Assembly: GCF_017873815.1 (NCBI RefSeq)
Contig: NZ_JAGGKQ010000004.1
Coordinates: forward strand, 1-64,000
Length of the DNA: 64,000 nt
Direction: 5' to 3'
DNA from: Halorubrum alkaliphilum
Lineage (GTDB): Archaea > Halobacteriota > Halobacteria > Halobacteriales > Haloferacaceae
Shown piece after piece: positions 18,568 through 26,990 of this stretch; position 1 is the stretch's first letter, and every line of letters begins with the position of its first letter. The notes under the pieces were generated by a model. That model was not told the DNA's origin. It ran no database searches and saw nothing but the letters and a program-made list of their open reading frames with translations. Made by a program: the position numbers and the translations under genes.

Positions 18568-19434
18568 TTACTCCGTGAGTGTGAGCGAGCCGAGGGTCGC
18601 GAACAGAGCCTCCTCCGTTCGGACTACCCCGCTGCCCTGTGCCGGGATCGTGTTCAGCCAGAGGTCGAACCCCGGATCGGGTTCGACTCGGCGGCCGTCT
18701 GAGACGGCCGTGCGGACGTCCTCGGGCGATAGCCCGAGCATCTCCGGAAGCCCCCGTTCGGGCGCGCCGAAGGCGACGGTGTATCCGCCGGCCTCCCGCG
18801 CGTCCGGGACGATGTCGCCAAGCCGCGAGACGGAGAGTTCCTCCCCGTGTCGCGACGTTGCGACGGCGAGTTCGTCGCCGTCGAGCGCTTCCGAAAGGTC
18901 CGCGCCCACGACCTGGAAACCGTCCTCCGGCTTCCCGGTGATGCGGGCGCGGACCGGTTCTCTCGAAGAGATCCTGATGGTGACGCGCTCCCCCTGCTCG
19001 ACCTCCATTCCAGAGGGAACGAGCAGTGAGATCGGGTGTTCCCCCAGCGGGGAATTGACCCGAACGCGGCCTTCAGGTCCGACCTCGGTCACGAGTCCCT
19101 GTGTTATCGACTCGTCCCCGTCGGGGGACGAGCCGGTCCGCCATGACACGCGGAGCGGCGGTAGCACGCCGACGTACCGGAGGGCGTCGCGTTCGCCCCA
19201 GAGGTCCTTTCGGAGCTCCGGCGGCGTCGCGGCGTACCCCAGCACGGCACGAACGTACTCCCCACCCCGGCGGCGTTCGCCTTCCCGGTCCGGGAAGACG
19301 ACGAGCCGGTCCGCCCGGAACACCGCCGCCGCACGGGCGACGTAGCCGAGTTTGCGAGTTGCCTCGCGATCGTCTTCGGCTTCCCGGACGACCGAAGACG
19401 GAACACAGATCGTGACTCCGTCTTCGGTACGCAT
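18568..19434 (-). CDS. Putative SPOUT-class RNA methyltransferase (COG2106 type)
   Basis: The 288-residue protein belongs by sequence and position to the archaeal SPOUT methyltransferase family usually encoded just before L3. The N-terminal half has the Rossmann-like start (TICVPSSVVREAEDDREATR, AAAVFRADRLVVFPD) and a central OB-like insert at 85-170. The C-terminal half has the knot-forming segments (VAFGAPERGLPEMLGLS, DLWLNTIPAQGSGVVRTEEA). Family members are predicted to methylate rRNA. A TATA-like CTAAAAGG lies about 40 nt upstream, so it probably leads the whole ribosomal operon. Confidence 0.85.
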   Translation of the reverse strand: MRTEDGVTICVPSSVVREAEDDREATRKLGYVARAAAVFRADRLVVFPDREGERRRGGEYVRAVLGYAATPPELRKDLWGERDALRYVGVLPPLRVSWRTGSSPDGDESITQGLVTEVGPEGRVRVNSPLGEHPISLLVPSGMEVEQGERVTIRISSREPVRARITGKPEDGFQVVGADLSEALDGDELAVATSRHGEELSVSRLGDIVPDAREAGGYTVAFGAPERGLPEMLGLSPEDVRTAVSDGRRVEPDPGFDLWLNTIPAQGSGVVRTEEALFATLGSLTLTE

Positions 19435-19470
19435 CGTGACGAGACTGTACTCTCGATTTCGGACGACAAC

Positions 19471-19478
19471 CTAAAAGG
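19471..19478 (-). promoter_or_regulatory. Candidate TATA box of the ribosomal operon
   Basis: CCTTTTAG on the minus strand is centred about 40 nt before the ATG at 19434, leaving a short leader. It is the only AT-rich box in the 180-nt gap. Confidence 0.45.
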
Positions 19479-19615
19479 ATAGCGGTCCCGTTTTCGGGCT
19501 GTGGACCGTTCACACGGCGCTTTCACGGGGTTTCGGCCGGTCCTCCGAGACCGGAACGGAACGGAATAGGACCGTCCGGATCCAGAAGCGGACCGGCCGG
19601 GACCGATATCGACGG

Positions 19616-20719
19616 TCAATCGTCGAAGCCACTTATAAGAGTGACTACCCACTGTGCGGGGTCGCGCTCGGACCGGACCTCGACGCGGGTCACCCACTTC
19701 ACCCACTGAAACCCTCGACGGCCCGGCGCGACGAGCCTCGCGGGCGCGCCGTGACCGTGTGCGAGCCGGTCGTCGGCAACGTGAGTCGCCAGCAGTGCGT
19801 CCTCGGCCTCCGCAAGCGGGAGACTCCATCGATAGCCAGTGACGGAGACGAACCTGACGTACGCGGGCTCGTCGTCGATTCCGTCCCCGACCCCACCTGC
19901 TGCCTCCAGCAGGTCGCCCACCCGGACCCCGCCCCACTCCTGTACCGTGTACCAGCCGCTCGTACAGTCGAGCAGCGCCTCCGTCTCGTCACCGGCGACG
20001 AGCTCGTCCGGCGTGAACGCCCGCGGCTCGTCGACGAGCCCCACTACCGAGAGCCGGTACTCGCTCCGGTCGATCGGGTCGGGATCGTCGGCGACCCACG
20101 AGGTGACGGGAAACGAGAAGTTCCCTTCGCCCTCCCGGAGTTGTGATCCGGTGAACCGTCGGTCCGCGCCCGGCGTCGAGAGCAGCCGGTTGACGCCCTG
20201 CTGAAGACGATACGTCACCGCACCCGCGACGAGGAGCACGGTGTACTGGACCGCGGTTCGGCGTCCCTCGAAGTCGACCCGCCGTGGCGGTCGGAACCGC
20301 GTCGAAGCGTGAAGCACGACGAGCGGGACCAGCGCAAGCCCGAATCCGACGTGAACCGACAGCAGCGTCCAGTAGGAGATCCGGACATCGAGTCCGAACA
20401 CCCAGACGATCCCCGTCGAGAGCGCGCCGAGCGCGGCAACGAGCGTCAGTACCGAGAGGGCGGTCGAACGCTGCCACAGTTTTCGATCAAGAAGTCTGTG
20501 TCGCACGCGCGCGAGCTTGAACCCGATCAGGGCGATGATCGCGAGGCCGAGCGCCCGATGAAGCCAGAACACCGGCCAGCCGTCCGGCGTGCCGATCGTA
20601 AAGGAAACGAGCCCCGTCGCGACCTCCGCGAGAACGACGACGAGCAGCGACCAGTCGACGATCCGCGGCGGCGGCTCCAGTCGGTCGATGGCGCGGGATG
20701 CCCGCTCCCGGATCCGCAT
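19616..20719 (-). CDS. Membrane-anchored molybdopterin oxidoreductase fused to a cytochrome b-like domain
   Basis: Residues 20-175 hold five hydrophobic segments resembling a di-haem cytochrome b domain, with His54, His74 and an H-x13-H pair (His123, His137) as candidate haem ligands. Residues 185-367 are a sulfite-oxidase/MsrP-type molybdopterin domain with the likely Mo ligand Cys252 (LLDCTSGWYTVQEWGG) and the HGHGAPARLV segment. With five membrane passes and a cytoplasmic N-terminus the catalytic domain would lie outside. A twin arginine (RR 153-154) precedes the fifth segment, as in dual Sec/Tat membrane proteins. Substrate is unknown; methionine sulfoxide or sulfite are possibilities. 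Confidence 0.85.
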   Translation of the reverse strand: MRIRERASRAIDRLEPPPRIVDWSLLVVVLAEVATGLVSFTIGTPDGWPVFWLHRALGLAIIALIGFKLARVRHRLLDRKLWQRSTALSVLTLVAALGALSTGIVWVFGLDVRISYWTLLSVHVGFGLALVPLVVLHASTRFRPPRRVDFEGRRTAVQYTVLLVAGAVTYRLQQGVNRLLSTPGADRRFTGSQLREGEGNFSFPVTSWVADDPDPIDRSEYRLSVVGLVDEPRAFTPDELVAGDETEALLDCTSGWYTVQEWGGVRVGDLLEAAGGVGDGIDDEPAYVRFVSVTGYRWSLPLAEAEDALLATHVADDRLAHGHGAPARLVAPGRRGFQWVKWVTRVEVRSERDPAQWVVTLISGFDD

Positions 20720-20740
20720 ACCGTCTCCTCGGGAGGTCGT

Positions 20741-20748
20741 AATATAAG
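20741..20748 (-). promoter_or_regulatory. TATA box of the molybdopterin oxidoreductase gene
   Basis: CTTATATT on the minus strand lies about 25 nt before the ATG at 20719, which predicts a leaderless transcript. Confidence 0.6.
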
Positions 20749-20840
20749 CGTTGTCCGGGTGGTCTCACGCGGTTTCGGCGTGGTCGATCCGCCTCCGGTC
20801 GCTCGGTTCGATCCGGGCTGCCGCCGCGTCGATGTGATAG

Positions 20841-20848
20841 GTTTAAGT
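20841..20848 (+). promoter_or_regulatory. TATA box of tRNA-Gly
   Basis: GTTTAAGT lies 33-40 nt before the first tRNA base, the usual archaeal distance. Confidence 0.55.
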
Positions 20849-20880
20849 GTCTCACCGACGCATCAGCGAATGCGAAGCAC

Positions 20881-20951
20881 GCACCGGTAGTGTAGTGGTA
20901 TCACGCAACCTTGCCATGGTTGCAACCCGAGTTCAAATCTCGGCCGGTGCA
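20881..20951 (+). tRNA. tRNA-Gly (anticodon GCC)
   Basis: The 7-bp acceptor stem GCACCGG pairs with CCGGTGC, followed by discriminator A. The D arm (GTAGTGGTATCAC), an anticodon loop TTGCCAT with anticodon GCC, and the T arm with GTTCAAATC are all intact. No intron is seen. Its 3' end is duplicated downstream. Confidence 0.97.
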
Positions 20952-21189
20952 CTCCCTGCGGTCGTGCCCCGCCCGGCTTCCCGCTCGCATTGCTCGCGGG
21001 AATCTCGGCCGGTGCATTTTGCGAACGAAGTGAGCAAAATCACTGCGAGTGTGAACTCCGAACGACGCAGCGGTGAGCGAAGCGAACCGACCGTCGTTCC
21101 CCAGTTCAAATCTCGGCCGGTGTACTCCCTGCGGTCGTGCCCCGCCCGGCTTCCCGCTCGCATTGCTCGCGGGAATCTCGGCCGGTGCA
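20930..21189 (+). repeat. Duplicated tRNA-Gly 3'-end units
   Basis: An 87-bp unit occurs at 20930-21016 (starting inside tRNA-Gly) and 21103-21189, differing at one base. Each unit begins with the tRNA T-arm/acceptor end GTTCAAATCTCGGCCGGTGC and ends with a second shorter copy AATCTCGGCCGGTGCA, so the tRNA 3' end appears four times. The 86-nt spacer between units carries a hairpin (TTTTGC-loop-GCAAAA) near 21017-21040. No integrase gene is present. Confidence 0.9.
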
Positions 21190-21313
21190 CTTCCGACTGA
21201 CTCCGTCAGTCGACGTTCCGTTCGTTTCACTCACGGAACTCCCTGCGATCGTTCTCGGTTGTACCGTCGTCGGGTGTTCCGTATGAACTCAAGACTCTCT
21301 TGGATGTCTCTTC
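21190..21313 (+). other. tRNA-Gly distal spacer with hairpins
   Basis: Two hairpins follow the last tRNA-end copy: GACTGACTCCGTCAGTC around 21194-21210, and GTTCCG-loop-CGGAAC around 21213-21239, whose loop TTCGTTTCACTCA is the complement of the loop type seen at 21023-21034. No gene is recognised. Confidence 0.5.
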
Positions 21314-21870
21314 TAGCGATGTCACTCAGATCGATGGCAATGAGATCGTATTTAAAAAGTGTGTGAACGGCTGCGACGATGGGTTATAAACAAGCGATGC
21401 GGTGGCGTCACCGGCGCCACCGGTGACAGGGCGAGAGCGGAGCTCTCGCTAGCAACCGGCGGCTTTGCCGCCGGTGACGAGGTTGGGGAGGCGTGAGGTG
21501 CGGGTGCGGTGCGGGGTGGGACTCAAACGGACAGCCTGCTCCGGGAAGATGGGCGTTCACGAGAGCGGCGCTCTCGTGAGCCGATCAGAACGCGCCGCGT
21601 TCTGATGACGACGCAAGCAGTTAAAAGGGCGAGCGCAGCGAGCTGTGTGAGCGCGCAGCGAGCCCCTCGACCGGAGCAGACTGGGGCTTTGGAGGTGTCC
21701 ACCGTTGATTCGGTGCCAAGCGCTTGTAAACGAACAGCTGGAGGGATGGAACCGTTCACCACAGCACCATCTATTTATAAACTGCCGCCAGCAGCCTCGC
21801 TCGTCCACTTATAAACGCCCACCACACCCTATTGTGAGACTTACTCCCGTCATCGTTCACTGACGTATCA
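21314..21870 (+). repeat. Repeat element copy A
   Basis: This is a non-coding element related to copies B, C and D. The left end has TTTAAA (21351) and TTATAA (21384) 33 nt apart, but its terminal core is degenerate. The right end has TTGTAA (21724), TTATAA (21775), TTATAA (21809) and the core TACTCCCG (21842-21849), spaced 51, 34 and 33 nt. Between them lie three perfect hairpins (about 21408-21475), a G-rich stretch ending GGGGTGGGACTCAAA (to about 21532) and a double hairpin (about 21549-21606). Short open frames here match nothing recognisable. Confidence 0.8.
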
Positions 21871-22142
21871 ATGTGAACCGATCTGAACAGTCGAACGTTC
21901 TCGAACACCGCATGAAAGCCATCACTCACCCGGACAGGTCTTATTGAGTCTCCCGAGAATGTCTCGCCAATACCCTCCACGATCGGTCCGACGACGCCTT
22001 CTGCCGGCCCCCTGCTGGCCGGCGGCTTCTGGAGTTGGGAGTCAGCGATCGACGCCGCGGTCGAAACCGCACTCGACGGGTCCGGGTCGACTGCCGTCTT
22101 TCGAAATCCTTTTGTCTCGAATCGGCGTTGGTCCGAGTGCGA
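21871..22142. other. Intergenic spacer before tRNA-Phe
   Basis: No gene is recognised. A CCGGCCCCCTGCTGGCCGG hairpin lies around 22005-22023. The AT-richer stretch near 22098-22115 may hold the tRNA-Phe promoter. Confidence 0.3.
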
Positions 22143-22216
22143 GCCGCCTTAGCTCAGACTGGGAGAGCACTCGACTGAAGATCGAGCTGTCCCCGGTTCA
22201 AATCCGGGAGGCGGCA
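22143..22216 (+). tRNA. tRNA-Phe (anticodon GAA)
   Basis: Acceptor stem GCCGCCT/AGGCGGC with discriminator A, anticodon stem CTCGA/TCGAG with loop CTGAAGA (anticodon GAA), and a T arm CCCCGGTTCAAATCCGGG are complete. Unlike the other complete tRNAs in the window it has no duplicated 3' end. Confidence 0.97.
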
Positions 22217-22247
22217 TAGTTTTTTATACGACCCACGGCCGAGGCAG

Positions 22248-23822
22248 TTACCCCGGAGCGGCGTCCGCACAGCCGATCTCGATCACCATCTGTCGGCTGG
22301 GCTCCTCGTCGAACTCGCCGTCGACGGGGCTCGACTGGATCATCCGATAAACGCGGACGTGTTCGGCGTCGACGCCGTAGTTCTCGCTCGCTTGACGACA
22401 CATCCAGTCGGCGTATCCCTGCGAGATGCTTCCGCCGTCGGAGTCGCGGACGGCCTGCATGAACTTCCGGTGCCGGAAGGTGTCGTACTCCGCTGACGCG
22501 TCCGGCGGACGGTCCAAGTCGACTTCGCCGCCGGTCCGGGCGTCGATGCTCGACCCGTTCGCGAGGTCGACCCGGGGAACGTACCAGCTGTACGACGACG
22601 ACGGGTCCGGTGCGTACAGCCCCCAGCTCTGTTGATCGAGCTGGCTGTAATCGATCTCGTCGGGTACGTCGTGTCCGCTGACGTCGCTCGCGCCGAACAC
22701 GAGGATCCAGACGAGCACGCAGAACCCGACGACCGTGAGAAGCGAGCGCCCGTACGCGACGCCGTAGGAGACGACGGCGTCGTACTGGCCATCGCGGTAG
22801 CGCTCGATGACGCGGCGTTCGATGGGTGGTCGCTCCAACGGCCCCAGATCGTCGGCGTCGGGCAGGCGGTCGCCCCAGCGCTCGGGGACGTACCGCGAGA
22901 GCGTGTCCCAGAAGACGGCCGGGAGGAACGGGAGCACGGAGGCGGCGAGCGCGAGCGGGAACAGGCCGACCGCCATCGCGGTCAGCATGCCGAGAAACGC
23001 GGCGATGTACGCCAGCGCGGCCACCATCCGGATCCGTCCGACCGGAAGCAGCAGGAAGACGATGGACCCGGCGAGAAGCGTCACCCACGCGTAGTTCAAC
23101 GTCGTCAGCACCGGCGGATAGTCGGTGATCACGTTCCCGAGGTACACCGTCATCACGTCGTTCGCCATCGCGATCCGTAGCGCCTCCCCGGTGTACCAGG
23201 TGTCGCCGGCGTGTTTCTCGATCGCGTTGGCGGTGAACACGACGAGCGGCTGGACGAGCAACGCCGCCGTCCCGAAGCTGGCGACCGTCCTGCGGGCGGA
23301 TCCTCGGCGGAGCGCGTCGACCGACCACCGTTCCCCGAGCGGTGTCACGAGCGCGACGAACAGCAGGACTCGCAGGAGTCGGTCGCCGCCGTTGAGGAGA
23401 GCGGGGTTTCGGGCGTGGAGAGAGAACAGAAACACCAGCGAGATCGCTCCGACGAGCCGGGTTCGATAGCCCAACACGAACGCGACCGCGAACAGCGCCG
23501 CGACGACGAACAGCAGCTGTTGAAACCACACGTCTCCCGACAGCGCGTGGATGGAGAGTCCGTTGTACTGTGTGTACGTGAGCTCGTACGCCGCGAAGGG
23601 GTACGCCCCGCCGTCGGTGTAGAACATCTCGATGAAGGGCGCTCGGTGGATCAGATCCACGAGGAGGATCAGTCCGAGGGCGATCCGGACGGCCGCCAGC
23701 GAGCGAGTGTCGACCGCGAACCGGTCCCGAATCCGATCGCGAACGGGCGCGGTCCGCAACCATAGCTGCGTACAGCCGTCGCCGACGCGGGCGATCGGGG
23801 TCGGAAGGGTTCCTGACTGCAT
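22248..23822 (-). CDS. HTTM-domain membrane protein (vitamin K-dependent gamma-carboxylase-like)
   Basis: The 524-residue protein has an HTTM domain, a set of about six or more membrane helices related to vitamin K-dependent gamma-carboxylase. Motifs fit the family (SLAAVRIALGLILLVDLIHR, MFYTDGGAYPF, FQQLLFVVAALFAVAFVLGY, LLNGGDRLLRVLLFVALVTP, WYTGEALRIAM). The C-terminal 150 residues after the last helix (WGLYAPDPSSSYSWYVPRVD onward) are hydrophilic and probably extracellular. Start 23822 is chosen because a TATA-like GTATACATAC at 23871-23880 lies upstream; an in-frame GTG at 23861 would precede the predicted transcript start. The substrate is unknown. Confidence 0.85.
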   Translation of the reverse strand: MQSGTLPTPIARVGDGCTQLWLRTAPVRDRIRDRFAVDTRSLAAVRIALGLILLVDLIHRAPFIEMFYTDGGAYPFAAYELTYTQYNGLSIHALSGDVWFQQLLFVVAALFAVAFVLGYRTRLVGAISLVFLFSLHARNPALLNGGDRLLRVLLFVALVTPLGERWSVDALRRGSARRTVASFGTAALLVQPLVVFTANAIEKHAGDTWYTGEALRIAMANDVMTVYLGNVITDYPPVLTTLNYAWVTLLAGSIVFLLLPVGRIRMVAALAYIAAFLGMLTAMAVGLFPLALAASVLPFLPAVFWDTLSRYVPERWGDRLPDADDLGPLERPPIERRVIERYRDGQYDAVVSYGVAYGRSLLTVVGFCVLVWILVFGASDVSGHDVPDEIDYSQLDQQSWGLYAPDPSSSYSWYVPRVDLANGSSIDARTGGEVDLDRPPDASAEYDTFRHRKFMQAVRDSDGGSISQGYADWMCRQASENYGVDAEHVRVYRMIQSSPVDGEFDEEPSRQMVIEIGCADAAPG

Positions 23823-23966
23823 GCGATCCGGTCGGCCGTGTGGCCGAGTTAGTTGCTCCACGACCAGCGCGTATGTATACTTGTTGGAGACTACGATGGG
23901 TACTTCAGTTACTCCGGGCCGATCGACGATCCGAAACCGCCCGCAGCCCTCGGTTCCGTCCCGTGC

Positions 23967-24521
23967 TCACGTCGACCTGCCGTCGATCATCGTCGCGGCG
24001 GCGATCCCCATCGTCTGTCCCGCGCCGACGACGGCGAGCGCTGAGACCACCTCGATCGGCGTGACCGCGAGCGTGACGCCGACCGCTCCCGCGAGCGAGC
24101 ACACCCACCCCACGTCGTACGCCAACGAGGTGTCTTCGACTCGTCGTGCCGTATAAAAGAAGCCGGCCGCCGGCAGCAGGACCCACGCGTACAACGCCGC
24201 CGCGAGGAGTGCGTCTGCCGGTAGGGCTATCGTCCCGTCACGTGCCAGAAATCCGAGGACCCCGGCGACGGTGGCCGGAGTGCCGGCGAGGATCACGAGC
24301 TTCCACGCACGGAGGACTCCCGAGGACATCTCGCCCCATGACGCCACGACGAACCCGACGAGCAACACGCTCATGACGAGGTGAGCCACGAACAGCGCGT
24401 ATTCGGAGACGATTCCCGTCGTGGTACCGGCGACGACCGTCCATGCCGCCGGCACGAGCACCGCTGGACCGTTCTCACGAAGGCGTCGGAACACGTACGA
24501 CGTTCGTCGTGTCGGCGTCAT
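23967..24521 (-). CDS. Conserved haloarchaeal membrane protein of unknown function
   Basis: The 184-residue protein has about five hydrophobic segments (for example LVPAAWTVVAGTTTGIVSEY, LVMSVLLVGFVVASWGEM, LLAAALYAWVLLPAAGFFYT). It starts MTPTRRTSYVFRRLRENGPA, with positive charge at the N-terminus suggesting a cytoplasmic start. No family is recognised. It is transcribed in the same direction as the HTTM gene, 144 nt upstream of it. Confidence 0.65.
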   Translation of the reverse strand: MTPTRRTSYVFRRLRENGPAVLVPAAWTVVAGTTTGIVSEYALFVAHLVMSVLLVGFVVASWGEMSSGVLRAWKLVILAGTPATVAGVLGFLARDGTIALPADALLAAALYAWVLLPAAGFFYTARRVEDTSLAYDVGWVCSLAGAVGVTLAVTPIEVVSALAVVGAGQTMGIAAATMIDGRST

Positions 24522-24708
24522 AAATCCGCCGTGCCGGTGTGGTCGGGGTCACGCTCCCGCTGGCGGATCGCCACGGACCCTCGGCACCTCGGAATCGGCG
24601 AGTTAGTCAACTCACCGGAAATAATTGTATGTATTCTCACTTCTGAGTCTCAGAGTTCAAAAACCAAGACGAATTCTCGTGTAAACCTCGTCAAGCACCA
24701 CACACAAG

Positions 24709-24716
24709 CTTTATTC
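24709..24716 (+). promoter_or_regulatory. TATA box of the cold-shock gene
   Basis: CTTTATTC lies about 30 nt before the ATG at 24743, predicting a leaderless transcript. Confidence 0.6.
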
Positions 24717-24742
24717 GTAAAACGGCCATCGATACGGACGCA

Positions 24743-24949
24743 ATGGCGACAGGCAAGGTCGACTTCTTTAACGACACTGGCGGCTACGGTTTCATTTCGA
24801 CGGACGATGGCGACTTGGACGACGACGAGGACGTGTTCTTCCACATGGAAGACGTCGGCGGCCCGGACCTAGAGGAGGGTCAGGAGGTCGAGTTCGACAT
24901 CGAGTCCTCGCCCAAGGGCCCCCGCGCGACCAACGTCGTTCGGCAGTAG
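24743..24949 (+). CDS. cspA: Cold-shock protein (CspA family)
   Basis: The 68-residue OB-fold protein has the single-stranded nucleic-acid-binding motifs of cold-shock proteins: GKVDFFNDTGGYGFIS (RNP1-like) and DVFFHMEDV (RNP2-like). It is highly acidic, with an insertion DGDLDDDED between strands typical of haloarchaeal Csp. It probably binds RNA as a chaperone. Confidence 0.95.
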   Translation: MATGKVDFFNDTGGYGFISTDDGDLDDDEDVFFHMEDVGGPDLEEGQEVEFDIESSPKGPRATNVVRQ

Positions 24950-25107
24950 ACCGGACGGAGGCGAGTCGGTCCGGTTCACGCCGGCGGCGACTCACACACA
25001 CGAAAACGAGCGTTTCTTCCCCGTGGCGCGGACCTCGTCCGTCCCGGGTTGTTATCAACGACCGTAGCGAGGGCTCCGTCCGCGTCTCGATCCGTTCACG
25101 TTCCGAT

Positions 25108-25422
25108 CTAGACGTGTTGGCCCCAGAGGCCGCGCCCTTTCGTCACTTCGATGTCTCCCTCGACGCGTGTCTGGCACGCGAGCCTGACGTCATGGCTGGG
25201 GTGGTGTGGCGGGAACCAGAGCCGTGCGCTCTCCTTTCTGCTCGGCTCGCTGACCTCGCCCTCGACCTTCACCGCGCAGGTGCCACACGATCCCATCCCA
25301 CGACAGTTGAACTGCTCCGACTTGCCGTTGTACACGGAGAGTCCGGCCTCCCGAAGCACGTCGCGTAACACGGCACCCTTCTCGCACTCGATCTCCTCGC
25401 CCTCGTAGTACACGGTTGGCAT
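25108..25422 (-). CDS. 2Fe-2S ferredoxin
   Basis: The 104-residue soluble protein has four cysteines at 40, 46, 49 and 83 (FNCRGMGSCGTCAVKV and RLACQT), the plant-type 2Fe-2S pattern. The ATG at 25422 gives MPTVYYEGEEIECEKGAVLR, the expected first strand; the longer upstream frame has no conserved content. It likely acts as a small electron carrier. The divergent gene at 25586 shares the intergenic region. Confidence 0.93.
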   Translation of the reverse strand: MPTVYYEGEEIECEKGAVLRDVLREAGLSVYNGKSEQFNCRGMGSCGTCAVKVEGEVSEPSRKESARLWFPPHHPSHDVRLACQTRVEGDIEVTKGRGLWGQHV

Positions 25423-25585
25423 GTGATGAAGTTCCGTACGTGGTCCAGCCTGATAGTTGCTGGCGTGTGCGGGTTTCCGAGCCGCGTCGTGTGTCTCTCG
25501 TTCACACGGTTCGGGTGCGGTCGCGTGTGCCGTGCGTCCGACGCCGACGGGGCGTTTTTTACCCTCGGCACCGCAGGAGGGTGTA

Positions 25586-26857
25586 ATGGGACTCAGGTGT
25601 CTGCTCGGACACGATTTCACCGAGCCTGAAATCGAACGCGAGCGGGAAGAGGAGGGCGAGGAAGTCGTCACGACCGTCAGGGAAGTGAAGACCTGCGCTC
25701 GCTGCGGCGAGACGCAGATCGTCAGCGAGAACACGGAAGTCACGACGATCGAACAGCTCGCCGACCAAGCGACCGCCGAGTCGGTTGACGCGGACGATAT
25801 CTCGGAGGAAGCGACGGTAGATAACGCGTCAGCGGCCGGCTCACCGGCTTCGAATCAGGATCCGTCCTCCGCTGTCGAGGGCACGAACGGGAGTTCGGCC
25901 GACGGGCCCAGGGTTCCCGACGCGACGCCGACCGCTGATCCCGGCCTCGGCCCGGACGCCGACGGGCTGGATGACGCACCGGTCGATGACGACGCGGTGA
26001 TCCTCGACGACGACGCGGATCCCGACGGGTCGCTCTCGGACCGGTCCACCGACTCGTCGAGCGAGCGGATGGCCGGCTCGCCACGCGATCGGGCGACGGA
26101 CACGCCTCCCGACGCCGGCGTCGCTCCCGGCACGGCCGACGACGAGGACGCGGAACTGATCGATGGCGGGCCCGACGCCGCCGACGACACGGCGGAGTCA
26201 CCCACCGTGTCGGGCGCTGGCGAGTCGGCCGATGTCGAATCGAGCGATGATACCGTCGAGGGGTCCGCCGCGGACGACGCTGAAACCGACGACGGCGTGA
26301 TCCTCGACGAGGAGGCGTCCGCGGACGACGCCGACCGAGAGCACGGGGCGTGGCCGACCGACGACGAGTCGGTCGACGAACGGTCGGAGCCGACGCCATG
26401 GCCGGAGCAGCACGGAGAAGACGAGGGGTACAGCGCCGAGACCGGCGGAAGCGGTGACGACGCCGACGTCGAGTTCGGCGGTGGTCTCACGCCCGAGGCG
26501 ACTGATCCGTCCGTGGACGTGGACCACGTGACGGAGTACGTCGAGGCACCCGACGACGGGACCGTAACCGATGCGGAAGGTTCCACCCCGGGGACGGCCT
26601 CGGGCAGCGGGGGCATCGAGTCCGGCAGTGCCGGTATCGAGGCCGACACGCTCGATGACGGCGACGCCTCGGACGGCTCCGGCTCGGGGATCACACACGG
26701 AGAGAGTCCGGAACTTGAGCGGCAGCCCTCTGACGCGCCCGCGGAGTACTACTGTCCCGAGTGTGGGATGACCATGGACACGGACGGAAACTCGATGCGG
26801 GCCGGCGACATCTGCCCCAAATGTAAACGCGGATACGTCGACGAACGTCCGCGCTGA
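25586..26857 (+). CDS. Haloarchaeal acidic protein with N- and C-terminal zinc motifs
   Basis: The 423-residue protein has a conserved head (MGLRCLLGHDFTEPEIERER, then VKTCARCGETQIVSENTEVT) with a CxxC pair. About 300 low-complexity acidic residues rich in Asp, Ser, Gly and Ala follow, then a C-terminal zinc ribbon (YYCPECGMTM and GDICPKCKRGYVDE). The middle is probably disordered and the ends probably bind zinc. The start is the ATG that opens the conserved head. Function is unknown. Confidence 0.8.
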   Translation: MGLRCLLGHDFTEPEIEREREEEGEEVVTTVREVKTCARCGETQIVSENTEVTTIEQLADQATAESVDADDISEEATVDNASAAGSPASNQDPSSAVEGTNGSSADGPRVPDATPTADPGLGPDADGLDDAPVDDDAVILDDDADPDGSLSDRSTDSSSERMAGSPRDRATDTPPDAGVAPGTADDEDAELIDGGPDAADDTAESPTVSGAGESADVESSDDTVEGSAADDAETDDGVILDEEASADDADREHGAWPTDDESVDERSEPTPWPEQHGEDEGYSAETGGSGDDADVEFGGGLTPEATDPSVDVDHVTEYVEAPDDGTVTDAEGSTPGTASGSGGIESGSAGIEADTLDDGDASDGSGSGITHGESPELERQPSDAPAEYYCPECGMTMDTDGNSMRAGDICPKCKRGYVDERPR

Positions 26858-26990
26858 CTTCGCTGACGGTGGTTCGCTGCTCGTCGGTTTCTGCTTCCGA
26901 CCGTTCTCGGACGTTCGGGTTCCGATCCGCCGAGTCTCGGCCTCCCACGTGACGAAACTGGTTTACGGACCCCTGTCGAACGGTCGCGGC

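Noticed and set aside
22198-23763. A 521-codon frame in another phase of the HTTM gene
   Set aside because: It is an Arg-rich shadow of the HTTM gene and runs into tRNA-Phe.
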